The notes under the pieces are model-generated. The model was not told where the DNA came from. It made no database searches and saw only the letters and a list, made by a program, of their open reading frames with translations. Made by a program: the position numbers and the translations under genes. Positions 39,725 through 49,240 of a stretch of DNA of 64,000 nt are shown one piece after another. Position 1 is the first letter of the stretch. Each line of letters opens with the position of its first letter. Source of the DNA: Acidimicrobiaceae bacterium (lineage in GTDB: Bacteria > Actinomycetota > Acidimicrobiia > Acidimicrobiales > Bog-793); the NCBI GenBank assembly GCA_003140595.1, contig PLKG01000098.1, positions 54,081 through 118,080 of the forward strand, given 5' to 3'.

Positions 39725-41416
39725 GTGGAGTGCGAAGACTATGACGTCGTAGTGGTCGGTAGCGGTTTCGGGGGCAGCACGGCTGCTCTGCGTCTCACAG
39801 AAAAGGGATATCGGGTCGCGGTCCTCGAGTCGGGACGCCGCTTCGACGAATCGACATTCCCCAAGACCTCGTGGCGGGTTCGCTCGTTCTTCTGGGTTCC
39901 CAAGATCGGTCTCCTCGGCATCCAGAAGCTGTCACTGCTGAGAAACGTGGTGGTGCTCTCGGGCGTAGGCGTGGGCGGAGGCTCACTGGTCTACGGCAAC
40001 ACCCTCTACGAGCCCTTCCCGAGTTTCTACGCGGACGAGCGTTGGAGTCACATCACCGACTGGCGCGCCGAGCTCGCACCGTTCTTCGACCAGGCGAAAC
40101 GCATGCTCGGCGTCGTCACGAATCCGACGATGACTGCAGCCGACGAGGCGATCCGCGCCGTCGCCGAAGAAATGGGCGTCGCCGACACATTCGTTCCCAC
40201 GCCGGTCGGCGTGTTCTTCGGTGAACCCGGAGTTGAAGTCCGCGACCCGTTCTTCGGGGGCGCCGGCCCGACTCGCAAGGGTTGCACCCAGTGTGGTGAA
40301 TGCATGACCGGCTGCCGTCATGGCGCCAAGAACACCCTGCTGAAGAACTACCTCTACCTTGCCGAACGAGGAGGCGCCGAGGTACGCGAGCTCACAACGG
40401 TGACCGGCATCCGGCCAAAGGGCAACGGCCGCTATCAGGTCACGACCGAACGCGCCGGCGCGTGGTTGCGCAAGCACCGGAAGACGTTCGTCGCATCGGA
40501 CGTCGTTCTGGCGGCGGGGACGATGGGCACCCAGAGACTGCTGCACGGCATGCGCGACGAAGGCAGCCTCGCCAACCTTTCGCCCAGGCTTGGCGAGCTG
40601 ACTCGTTCGAACTCGGAGGCGATAATCGGCGCGCGCACATTCCAACGCAATGTCGACTTCTCACGAGGTGTCGCCATCACGTCCTCGTTCTACCCCGACG
40701 AGCAGACCCACATCGAGCCCGTGCGCTACGGGCGGGGCAGCAACGCCATGGGGCTGCTGACGACCGCACTTGCCGATGGTGACGGCCGGTCCCGACTGCT
40801 GACATGGGCGCGCGAGGTACTGCGCCACCCAGTGATGCTGGCGCGCAACCTGAGCATGCACCGGTGGTCAGAGCAGACCATCGCCACCCTCGTCATGCAG
40901 ACGCGCGAGAACTCGATGACCTGCTACACCAAACCAGGACTCTTCGGTCGACGACTCACATCCAGACAGGGCGAGGGCGAGCCAAACCCGACCTGGATCC
41001 CGATCGGGCACGACGTCGTACGGCGCGTTGCCAGGCGCATCGGTGGCTTTCCTGCCGGCGGATGGAACGACGTCTTCAACATCCCGATGACGGCGCACCT
41101 CCTCGGGGGCGCGGTGATCGGTGACGGCCCTGAGACCGGGGTCATCGATCCTTACCACAGGGTCTACGGCCACCCTGGTCTTCACGTCGTGGACGGTGCC
41201 TCGGTGTCCGCCAACCTAGGAGTCAACCCGTCGCTGACAATCACCGCGCAAGCCGAACGGGCAATGGCCCTATGGCCGAACCGCGGCGAGTCGGACCAAC
41301 GAGCCCCGCTGGGAGAGCCGTACTGTCGAATCGGCCCGATCGCGCCTTGCAGTCCCGTCGTCCCCGCAAACGCGCCCGGCGCACTCCGGCTAGGGGTGGC
41401 ACCGCCCCGCTCGTGA
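39725..41416 (+). CDS. GMC-type FAD oxidoreductase (cholesterol oxidase-like)
   Basis: DYDVVVVGSGFGGSTAALRLTEKGYRVAVLESGRRF; C-terminal HVVDGASVSANLGVNPSLTITAQAERAM. Confidence 0.93.
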   Translation: MECEDYDVVVVGSGFGGSTAALRLTEKGYRVAVLESGRRFDESTFPKTSWRVRSFFWVPKIGLLGIQKLSLLRNVVVLSGVGVGGGSLVYGNTLYEPFPSFYADERWSHITDWRAELAPFFDQAKRMLGVVTNPTMTAADEAIRAVAEEMGVADTFVPTPVGVFFGEPGVEVRDPFFGGAGPTRKGCTQCGECMTGCRHGAKNTLLKNYLYLAERGGAEVRELTTVTGIRPKGNGRYQVTTERAGAWLRKHRKTFVASDVVLAAGTMGTQRLLHGMRDEGSLANLSPRLGELTRSNSEAIIGARTFQRNVDFSRGVAITSSFYPDEQTHIEPVRYGRGSNAMGLLTTALADGDGRSRLLTWAREVLRHPVMLARNLSMHRWSEQTIATLVMQTRENSMTCYTKPGLFGRRLTSRQGEGEPNPTWIPIGHDVVRRVARRIGGFPAGGWNDVFNIPMTAHLLGGAVIGDGPETGVIDPYHRVYGHPGLHVVDGASVSANLGVNPSLTITAQAERAMALWPNRGESDQRAPLGEPYCRIGPIAPCSPVVPANAPGALRLGVAPPRS

Positions 41417-41627
41417 AACTCGCGTTTGCCTGCTCTCCGAACGAGGCGCGGTCTTTCCTTGTCCCGTCGAGTCGTCGCGTGCGAAGCGAGCCGGCGACAA
41501 GGTGGAATCGGTAGCCATCCAGACTTGCCGGTCGCTCTCTCACGGCTCCACCGCCGAAGTTTCCCGTGCCGGGTCCGCCAGCGACACCCGCCACGAGTGG
41601 CGAGGCCGCGAATGGTCGGGTGACAAC

Positions 41628-41813
41628 TCACCGCCCTATCAGGAACCGACCTTCGCGTGGCACATCACAACAGAAATCTGAGGGTCCGCTCAGCTTGAGC
41701 AAGCTGCCCCCAGAATGCAGGGTTTGCGTCGAGGCCCCCGATGCGTTGCCTGGTACCGCCATCAGCGAGGCGCCAACGACCGCGACCACGAACGCGAGAC
41801 CCCGCATTCTCAT
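41628..41813 (-). CDS. Short secreted peptide or truncated secreted-protein gene
   Basis: MRMRGLAFVVAVVGASLMAVPGNASGA signal peptide followed by only ~35 aa; internal start. Confidence 0.35.
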   Translation of the reverse strand: MRMRGLAFVVAVVGASLMAVPGNASGASTQTLHSGGSLLKLSGPSDFCCDVPREGRFLIGR

Positions 41814-42152
41814 AATCGTCCCCCCTGCCCGCACGGATGACACCCAGGGATCACTCCTATCCGCGCGCTTGAACACGAACACCTATTCGATCGTCGAGCG
41901 GTTCGGCGCAGACCATCTCGGCAAGCACGGCATATGCGCCTGCCTGATCGATCTGGCAGCCGGTGGCACCTACGCTTATGCCGGTGCGTTACGGACAACC
42001 AAGTAGACAGGCGAGATCGCTCTGGGAAGCTTGCCCCCGGGCGTCCCGCTGTAGGTTCTGACGCCCCAGGTGTGCTTGCAAAGGAGATTCGACAGGCGGG
42101 ATGTTGGGACGAGACGCGCGACGGCGTTCGGGCGTGAGACCACGACAGCGCC

Positions 42153-42875
42153 GTGTCGAACCGACCCACTACCGGCAAAGGGATGAGAGTGGCCGAGGGA
42201 GCTGAAGGAGAGAAGAGGCTCGCCGCCGAGGCGGCGGCCCAACTCGTCGAAGACGGTATGACCGTCGGGCTCGGCACAGGTTCGACTGTCGCCTACCTCC
42301 TGCCGGCGCTCGCTCGTCGCAACCTTTCGCTGAGGTGTGTGGCGACGTCGCAGCGAACCGCTGAAGCCGCCCGCTCTCTCGGTCTTCTCGTCGAGGCGTT
42401 CACCGGGATCGACCGTCTGGACATCGCTATCGACGGAGCCGACCAGATCGCTCCCGATGGATGGCTGGTGAAGGGCGGCGGCGGGGCGCATACCCGCGAA
42501 AAATTGGTGGCGGTGACCGCCGAACGCTTTGTCGTCATCGCGGACTCGACCAAACTCGTCGAGCGCCTTCACCAGCCGATCCCCCTGGAGCTGCTCTCCT
42601 TCGGACTCGCATCCACTTTGCGACGGTTGGCGCCTACCGCCGTACGCGGCGTTCCGCCGAGTCCCGACGGTGGGGTCATTGCGGACTTCACCGGTGAAGT
42701 CGGTGATCCTTCCACGCTGGCTGACCGCTTCAAGGCCACGCCCGGCCTGGTCGAGCACGGGCTCTTCCCTTTCGATCTCGTCGAAAGGGTCCTGGTCGGG
42801 AGAGGGTCCGACGTGGAGACGCGGACGATCCGCCACGGCGTACAGGGATCCGGCTCTTCTGGGAACACGACCTAG
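42153..42875 (+). CDS. rpiA: Ribose-5-phosphate isomerase A
   Basis: DGMTVGLGTGSTVAYLLPAL; DIAIDGADQIAPDGWLVKGGGGAHTREKLVA; FVVIADSTKLVERL. Confidence 0.95.
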   Translation: MSNRPTTGKGMRVAEGAEGEKRLAAEAAAQLVEDGMTVGLGTGSTVAYLLPALARRNLSLRCVATSQRTAEAARSLGLLVEAFTGIDRLDIAIDGADQIAPDGWLVKGGGGAHTREKLVAVTAERFVVIADSTKLVERLHQPIPLELLSFGLASTLRRLAPTAVRGVPPSPDGGVIADFTGEVGDPSTLADRFKATPGLVEHGLFPFDLVERVLVGRGSDVETRTIRHGVQGSGSSGNTT

Positions 42876-43281
42876 CGATTGAATCCCTTGGCGGGATCTC
42901 GATCCTCCAACCTCTGAGCCGCCCTACCGTGCGAGACATGTGCCCCGAGACTTCGAGCCATGCCAAGATCTCGGCGCAGCAGGGTGGTTAGCGCCACGCC
43001 TGGCAGTTTGGGGAACAACCATGGGCACGCCACAGACGAGTGCCGTGCCCCGGTCGGATTCGGCGTCTATGTACGCGTGTTCCACCCCCACACGCTCGGT
43101 CGCTAATTGGAGCGGCCGGGGGTTCCACCCACTGACCCGGTTCGAGCGGATGTCGGTTCCGGCAAGGCTCGATCCTGGTCCACCACCTCTTGTCCAACCT
43201 CCTGAGCCAGTAGGGCCACAAGACAGGGCTTCGCGGGGCGACCAGCCCTCGACGGCGCGCCACCCACGATCTCGAAAGACT

Positions 43282-43623
43282 TCAGCCGATAGCTGTTGCT
43301 CGCGCTGCGCGGCTCGCTTGGAGAGTCGCGATTCCAATCCAGCCAAGAAGCCATCCGGTGGCGATTCGTGACAACACGGTCTGAGCCTCGCGACCTGGGC
43401 TCGTCACCGCCACGACGATCGCGACCACGACCGGGCCGAACCCCGCGGTCGTCAACGCCGAAGCGGCGGCCAGGTGCCCGGCGCCCCACGCCTCATCGCT
43501 ACGCATCGTCGACGGGATCCGGATGCCGGCAAAGATGTTTCGTGGCAACCGCCCCGTCGCCGCCATCCTCCCTATTGCCAACACGATTACGCCGCCGACT
43601 CCGAGCCGGATCGCCTTCGACAT
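43282..43623 (-). CDS. SdpI-family-like membrane protein
   Basis: LPRNIFAGIRIPSTMRSDEAWGAGHLAAA motif with TM segments. Confidence 0.65.
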   Translation of the reverse strand: MSKAIRLGVGGVIVLAIGRMAATGRLPRNIFAGIRIPSTMRSDEAWGAGHLAAASALTTAGFGPVVVAIVVAVTSPGREAQTVLSRIATGWLLGWIGIATLQASRAARATAIG

Positions 43624-44480
43624 GGAAGTAAGTCTAGGGCGGCTCGCACGGCCGAGGTTCGTGGTCGGTCGATCCCCAGCCCGCACGAAACTGCTTGACA
43701 AGTCTCAGTGATTCCTGTCGCGGGTGTCCTACTCGACGATTTCGGTCGCTGATAAGGCCGTCCGGGTCCGCGTAGCCCATGGCCGTCATTGACAGCCATA
43801 TCTGGAGTGGCGCAACTTCCTGCGTCGCGGGCGACACCAACCCTGTCGCTGGAGCGTGCCTACAGCGCGGCACACGCCGGTGAGAACCGTCGGGCGTTAT
43901 TGGCAGTGGACTGGCTCGTGCGCTGACCAAGTGGCAAGACTCTCGGACAGCTGTTCCCATTGCGGCGGCGCCTACATGCCTACGAGCGCCCGCCGGACTA
44001 TGTCTCAGGCAAAACTCAAGGCTTTCAGACAGTGCATCCCACGGACCAAAGGCGCCCTGCGGTGGCCGTCCTCCTCCTGGCCCGACACTGGGCCTGTCGA
44101 TGGATTGGTGCACGACCCCCTACGCCTTGCGAGGAAAGCCGAGAGCCGTGCACCGTCGGAAAGTATGCGCTGTCAGAGTGCTCTGCGCTAGGGGAAGACC
44201 GCACGGCGTGTTCCAGTACCACCGAGCGCGCTCAACACCGATCGAGTGACCGGCCGAACGGGCGTCAGCGAGGAGTCGAACTCGAGCCTGCTGCCGCGGC
44301 TTGAACATGTGCCACCCGGGCCAGACTGAGAACCAGTGCCAACACTGGAACCGTTTTCGAAATGTTGGTACGGGCGCTTCGATGAACCGGCTGACGGTCC
44401 ATCATCGGTCGACGATCTTGGCCGCGGCCCTCTCCGCTCCATTGGCGAGGTGAGTTAGCACCGCCGATGTTCCGTGGCAG

Positions 44481-45377
44481 TCACTCTCGTGTGAGTCCCG
44501 CGACCGGGACATCGATCGACTTGATCGACCATCCCGCGAGGGACGCAATGACAAGAGTCCGACCTTCTGGGCCCCCGAAACACAGGTTCGTAGGCGTGCA
44601 CAGGTACTCACCGCTGTAATCATCCAGGAAGATGCGCAGTTCGCCGTCGGGTTCGACCGTGTAGATCCGGTCTGGTCGGCAGCAACCAATGTAAAGACGT
44701 CCTTCTTGATCGAGCGCAAGCCCGTCAGGCACGGCCCGGGGCAGCAGGACATATTCGGTGCGCGTGCCCAATCGGCCGGCGTTGAAGCCGTAGCGTGAGA
44801 CTCCCGGCAGGCGCCCTTCCACGACGTACATCACCTCCCGCCCTTCGTCGAGCGCGAGACCATTTGGAAAACGGCGGCATTCCTCGTCGGCAATACGGGG
44901 CAGCTCCCCAGGCCGCACGCAGAAGAGATAGCCGTTATCGGTGTCCCAACCCGATCCCGATTCGGTCGCCCAGATCGTGCCGTCGCTCGCCACTACTGGA
45001 TAGTTGGGCGATACGAGCTTGCGCCCTTGCACGGAGCCGGCGATCACCTCAACGCTCCCCGAGGCCTGGATACGCAGCAACTCCGCCCGCCCGGTATCGC
45101 AGGCCACGCAGGCCCCAGCCTGATCGAATGCGATTCCTAGGAGGAAGCCGCCCGTGCTGGCAACAACCTCCACCTCTCCTGACTCCGGTGAGATCCGGAG
45201 GAGATCGCCGGACTCCGTGCCGCAGTAGACAGCCCCTTGGTGCCACGCGACGCACTCAGGGTGGTCGATTCCCGAGACAAGTGTTACCAGCTCACGTGTG
45301 GCGTCCCGCACCGGGTAGTGGACGCTGGTTCCGCCACTGTTTGTTTCGACGAGCATGTGTCCCGATTCGGAGTTCAA
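44481..45377 (-). CDS. SMP-30/gluconolactonase-like protein
   Basis: GIDHPECVAWHQGAVYCGTESGDLLRI; FPNGLALDEGREVMYVVEGRLPGVSRYGF; VPDGLALDQEGRLYIGCCRPDRIYTVEPDG. Confidence 0.88.
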   Translation of the reverse strand: MNSESGHMLVETNSGGTSVHYPVRDATRELVTLVSGIDHPECVAWHQGAVYCGTESGDLLRISPESGEVEVVASTGGFLLGIAFDQAGACVACDTGRAELLRIQASGSVEVIAGSVQGRKLVSPNYPVVASDGTIWATESGSGWDTDNGYLFCVRPGELPRIADEECRRFPNGLALDEGREVMYVVEGRLPGVSRYGFNAGRLGTRTEYVLLPRAVPDGLALDQEGRLYIGCCRPDRIYTVEPDGELRIFLDDYSGEYLCTPTNLCFGGPEGRTLVIASLAGWSIKSIDVPVAGLTRE

Positions 45378-45391
45378 GCTTCTCCCCTTCG

Positions 45392-45667
45392 TCAGCGACG
45401 GCCACGATCAGTGCTCCGTCGGCACCAGATCCCCGAGTTCAGCACAGGCAGCCGGTGGGTAACCTTAGGTTTGGCGACCCAGTACCCCCACCCTCCGGCC
45501 CCCGAGCCAGCTCCGCCGGTCTGACCGTCCTGGATCACGACGTCGTCGGGGCTCTCGTCCTGGGTCTTCACGGCGTCGGTGACAACCATGTCGGGATCAC
45601 GGCCCGTCTCACGCATGGCGTCGGCCCATATGGCCGTCGCGGCGGCCTTGCGCTCGTGCTCGGTCAT
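45392..45667 (-). CDS. Hypothetical protein
   Basis: MTEHERKAAATAIWADAMRETGRDPDMVVTDAVKTQDES...; short, coding-like. Confidence 0.4.
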   Translation of the reverse strand: MTEHERKAAATAIWADAMRETGRDPDMVVTDAVKTQDESPDDVVIQDGQTGGAGSGAGGWGYWVAKPKVTHRLPVLNSGIWCRRSTDRGRR

Positions 45668-45873
45668 GTCGAAGTAGCCCGATGGGATGCGTGAGAAGAG
45701 TCGCGGCGCTTGATAAGTGGCTGCGCAACGAGCCGCTGACGGCTCGCCGCACCGGTGATCTCCCGGCGCCGGCGGGCAGCTGACCGGTTGGAGCGCTCAG
45801 TCCTTGTAGGGTGCTGCCTCACAAAGTGTTCGGCGTACCTCAGTTGCCGTCCCGCCCTTTTGAAAGGACAAGG

Positions 45874-48057
45874 ATGACCCGTTCCCGACTTCTGTTGACA
45901 GGGGTCCTGACCCTGGGCACCCTGTTCGTGCCCGCTGCAGCTGCCATGGGCTCTCCCAAGTTGGCCTCACCTGCGTGCACGGACAGTTGGAAGGCTCCGA
46001 CCAGCGGACTGTGGTCTGACGCCGGCAACTGGACCGCTGGGGTCCCCGGTGAAGCAGGCCCCGTCGCGGCCTGCATCACGGTCTCGGGCACCTACACCGT
46101 GACGCTGGCCCCGTGGTCCATAGGTACCGCCGACCCCAACCACCAGTTTGCCGCCATCACGTCACTCGCCCTCGGCGCTGCTAGCGGACCGGGGGAGCAG
46201 ACCCTGGTCGTCCTCGGGCAGAGCAGCCCCAACGACAGCAACGAGCAGGTCAACACGACGGGCCTGAGCACGACGGCACCGAGCCTGATCACCGCCCACG
46301 GCCGGTTGGTCCTGAGCTCGACTGACGGCGGGGAGAAGGCCAAGGGCGTTCCTTATGGGGGGGACGCAGTGGTCAGTGGCGCCCCGTTCACCAACTATGG
46401 CGCCGTCACGATGACGGTCCAGGACGCCAATAACAAAGCGGCCAACTACACACAGTTCTACAGCGCCTTGACCAATGAGCCCAAGGCTTCTGTGACCGAC
46501 CAGTCGGGCCTCCTGGACGTCAACTCGGTCACCAACGACGGCACATGGACGGTGGCGCCCGGAGCTTCGATGGACCTTGCCTTCCAAACACCCGGGAGCG
46601 GCTATGCCGCCGGGGTGTTCACCAACTCGGGGACTATCAACAACGGCGGCACTATTTCGGCCCAGGGCGCGACCTGGTCGCAGCTCGGCGGAGCGGTCGC
46701 GGGCAACGCGGTGGCCTTGCAGGTCGGCACCAAACTGGTGGACCACGCCGGGGCGGGCAAGTTCGTCGTGAACGTGGAAAGCGCCAGCCTGGTGGGCATC
46801 GTCCCTAAGGGCCAGACGATCACCGTCGTGGGCGAGGTCTACGGCTACCAGGGCGAGAACTACAACAGCACGACCCTCGGGCTGGGCGGCACGACGGTTG
46901 TCAACGACGGGACCATCGTGGTCGATGCTCAAGGGACCAAGACCACCGGCGGGGCGGCGGTGCTAAGCGATGGCACTATCGACAACCACGGCAACCTCGT
47001 GGCCGAGGTGACCCACTCGTCGTGGCCCGTCGAGTGGCAACAAGTCGCCTTGACCAACGAGGTCGGAGGGACGATTACAGACCAGTCCGGCCTTCTGCAG
47101 GTCAACTCTGTTTCCAATGACGGCGCTTTGACAGTGGCACCGGGTGCGTCCCTGGACGTGCTGTCCGGAGCCCTGCCCAACGGCGTGTTCACCAACTCGG
47201 GGACTATCAACAACGGCGGCACGATTTCGGCCCAGGGCGCGACCTGGTCGCAGCTCGGCGGAGCGGTCGCGGGCAACGCGGTGGCCTTGCAGGTCGGCAC
47301 CAAACTGGTGGACCACGCCGGGGCGGGCAAGTTCGTCGTGAACGTGGAAAGCGCCAGCCTGGTGGGCATCGTCCCTAAGGGCCAGACGATCACCGTCGTG
47401 GGCGAGGTCTACGGCTACCAGGGCGAGAACTACAACAGCACGACCCTCGGGCTGGGCGGCACGACGGTTGTCAACAACGGGACAATCGTGCTCGACGCCC
47501 AAGGGTCCAAGACCGGGGGAGGCGCTGCCGATATCAACGATGGCACCTTGCGCAACAACGGCGCCATCCTGGCCGAGGTGCACGGCTCGGCGTGGACAGT
47601 CAACTGGCAGATCGGGCTGACGAACAACCGGTCCGGAAAGGTTACCGTGACCGGCGGGATGCTGAACGAGTCGGGAGGTGGCTCGGACGCCAACGCCGGT
47701 ACAGTGACGGTCGCCCCTGGGGCCACCTGGCTCCTCCAGCAGGGATCGGCGTTCACAAACCAGGCCGGCGGCACCATCGTGACCCAGATCGCTGGTCTCA
47801 CCCGTTTCGGCCAGTTCCAGTTGACTTCTCCGTGCTGCAACGGCGCCGGAGCGATCAACGCCGGCGGGGCCCTCGTCCCTGTCATGGTAGGCGGCTATAG
47901 GCCACCGGCCAACAAGGAGTACCCGATCTTCCAGTTGCTCGGCGGCAAGTTCACCGGCACGTTCAGCCGTGTGCGTGGCGGCTTCGCCGCGGACTACAAG
48001 CACGAAACGACCACCCCGGCGTTCGTCGGCATCATTTACGGCAAGACCGCGAGCTAG
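45874..48057 (+). CDS. Large secreted repeat protein (autotransporter-like beta-helix type repeats)
   Basis: Signal peptide MTRSRLLLTGVLTLGTLFVPAAAAMG; SGLWSDAGNWTAGVPG; recurrent FTNSGTINNGGTISAQGATWSQLGGAVAGN units. Confidence 0.75.
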   Translation: MTRSRLLLTGVLTLGTLFVPAAAAMGSPKLASPACTDSWKAPTSGLWSDAGNWTAGVPGEAGPVAACITVSGTYTVTLAPWSIGTADPNHQFAAITSLALGAASGPGEQTLVVLGQSSPNDSNEQVNTTGLSTTAPSLITAHGRLVLSSTDGGEKAKGVPYGGDAVVSGAPFTNYGAVTMTVQDANNKAANYTQFYSALTNEPKASVTDQSGLLDVNSVTNDGTWTVAPGASMDLAFQTPGSGYAAGVFTNSGTINNGGTISAQGATWSQLGGAVAGNAVALQVGTKLVDHAGAGKFVVNVESASLVGIVPKGQTITVVGEVYGYQGENYNSTTLGLGGTTVVNDGTIVVDAQGTKTTGGAAVLSDGTIDNHGNLVAEVTHSSWPVEWQQVALTNEVGGTITDQSGLLQVNSVSNDGALTVAPGASLDVLSGALPNGVFTNSGTINNGGTISAQGATWSQLGGAVAGNAVALQVGTKLVDHAGAGKFVVNVESASLVGIVPKGQTITVVGEVYGYQGENYNSTTLGLGGTTVVNNGTIVLDAQGSKTGGGAADINDGTLRNNGAILAEVHGSAWTVNWQIGLTNNRSGKVTVTGGMLNESGGGSDANAGTVTVAPGATWLLQQGSAFTNQAGGTIVTQIAGLTRFGQFQLTSPCCNGAGAINAGGALVPVMVGGYRPPANKEYPIFQLLGGKFTGTFSRVRGGFAADYKHETTTPAFVGIIYGKTAS
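46615..46905 (+). repeat. Internal DNA cassette, copy 1
   Basis: Matches 47185-47475 with a single mismatch (46653 T vs 47223 G); offset 570 nt. Confidence 0.95.
47185..47475 (+). repeat. Internal DNA cassette, copy 2
   Basis: See copy 1. Confidence 0.95.
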
Positions 48058-48446
48058 TTACGCTTCCCGGCCTGCTTCGTGATGAAGGTCTTGTCGTCCA
48101 GTGCCCGGGGCCGGTCACCGAGTTCCCGGTCGATTGAGGGTCCGCCTCAACGCTCGCGGAAACGGTTAACGCTGATAAAGCACGCGCAGTCAGTTGGAAG
48201 ACAGGAGTGGGTGACGTAACCCCGGAGGAACACCGGCTCCAAGAACAGCAATGGACAGAATCGGCAGATGCGGGCACGCACAGCGCCGCGTCACGAGGCT
48301 CGAAGAGCGCGTCGCCCCAGCGCGTCAGGCATTGATACAACCCTCGGCGTAGAGCGGTCAGCTCTCCGGTGCGTCCTTCGGCGTGTCGTCCCGCGACAGA
48401 CGGCATGTTGATTGTCTGACTCTCGTCAAGGTGCCGGTCTCCTGTG

Positions 48447-48517
48447 CAGCCCAACGGGATTCGAACCCGTGTCTCCACCTTGCGAGGGTGGCTGGATTAC
48501 CGCTAAGAGATGCGGCT
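48447..48517 (-). tRNA. Degenerate tRNA-Glu-like gene (probable tRNA pseudogene; anticodon position reads CGC)
   Basis: Reverse complement AGCCGCATCTCTTAGCGGTAATCCAGCCACCCTCGCAAGGTGGAGACACGGGTTCGAATCCCGTTGGGCTG: intact anticodon stem and T-arm, D-arm with mismatch, disrupted acceptor stem, no encoded CCA. Confidence 0.6.
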
Positions 48518-48708
48518 TTCGGTACTCCTAGGCCTCTCACTGCGACACCTGCGGCGCCTGCGGCTGAAAGTCAGTTGGCGGAATGTTGGCGAAACGGGCA
48601 AGGGCAGCTGCTCCGCGGGAGCCATCTACGCCAAGCCTTCGCAAGGCAGGAGGGTCCGTCACGCGACACTCCGTAAGCCGACCTCAGCCTGCACCCAGAA
48701 CTGTGAAC

Positions 48709-49062
48709 ATGGTTGTGCAACGGGCCACTGCAACGGAGCCGACGGCTCCGAGCTTGACCGTGTTGCGCTCGCACAAATCCGACATCCTTCGGGTGGCGAA
48801 AGCCCACGGCGCATCGAATATCAGAGTATTTGGCTCGGTTGCCAGAGGGACGGCAACACCTACGAGCGACGTGGACCTGCTGGTCGACTTCCAATATGGA
48901 CGCACACTCGTCGACCTTGTGCGTCTCTGGCGAGGGGTCGAGACACTGCTTGGCACCGGCGTCGACGTCAGCGCTGGAGGTCTGGCCGAGCGCGACGACG
49001 ACATCAGAGCTGACGCGCGGCCAACTGAACAATCGTCACGGCATCGACAAGACCGTCGCTGA
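48709..49062 (+). CDS. MNT-type minimal nucleotidyltransferase (antitoxin-like)
   Basis: GASNIRVFGSVARGTATPTSDVDLLVDFQYGRTLVDLVRL: GSxAxG...DxDLLV motif. Confidence 0.85.
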   Translation: MVVQRATATEPTAPSLTVLRSHKSDILRVAKAHGASNIRVFGSVARGTATPTSDVDLLVDFQYGRTLVDLVRLWRGVETLLGTGVDVSAGGLAERDDDIRADARPTEQSSRHRQDRR

Positions 49063-49240
49063 TCTGCTCGACGCGGCGACCACAACAGCCGAGATCGTGG
49101 CTCGCGGCCGGGAAGCTTGGGATGACGATCGACTCCTGAGGCTCGCCCGCGAAGCCGCTATGAGTCGGATCGGGGACGCCGCCAGCAAGTTGCCCGACAA
49201 CCTTCAAGCGTCGATGCCGAGCGATCCCTTGCGTCGCGCT
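49013..49240 (+). pseudogene. HEPN-domain (DUF86/HepT-like) toxin, 3'-truncated
   Basis: DKTVADLLDAATTTAEIVARGREAWDDDRLLRLAREAAMSRIGDAASKLPDNLQASMPSD, then homology-like sequence stops at the ftsX 3' end; R-x4-6-H motif absent. Confidence 0.6.

Noticed and set aside
46162-48003. Long minus-strand ORFs (46162-46932 and 46963-48003) opposite the secreted repeat protein
   Set aside because: Antisense shadows of a high-GC gene; both carry the same repeat because the sense DNA repeats; no signal peptide or family-like motif.
48447-48517. Functional tRNA-Ala(CGC)
   Set aside because: The anticodon position reads CGC, but the body is tRNA-Glu-like and the acceptor stem does not pair, so a pseudo-tRNA is preferred.
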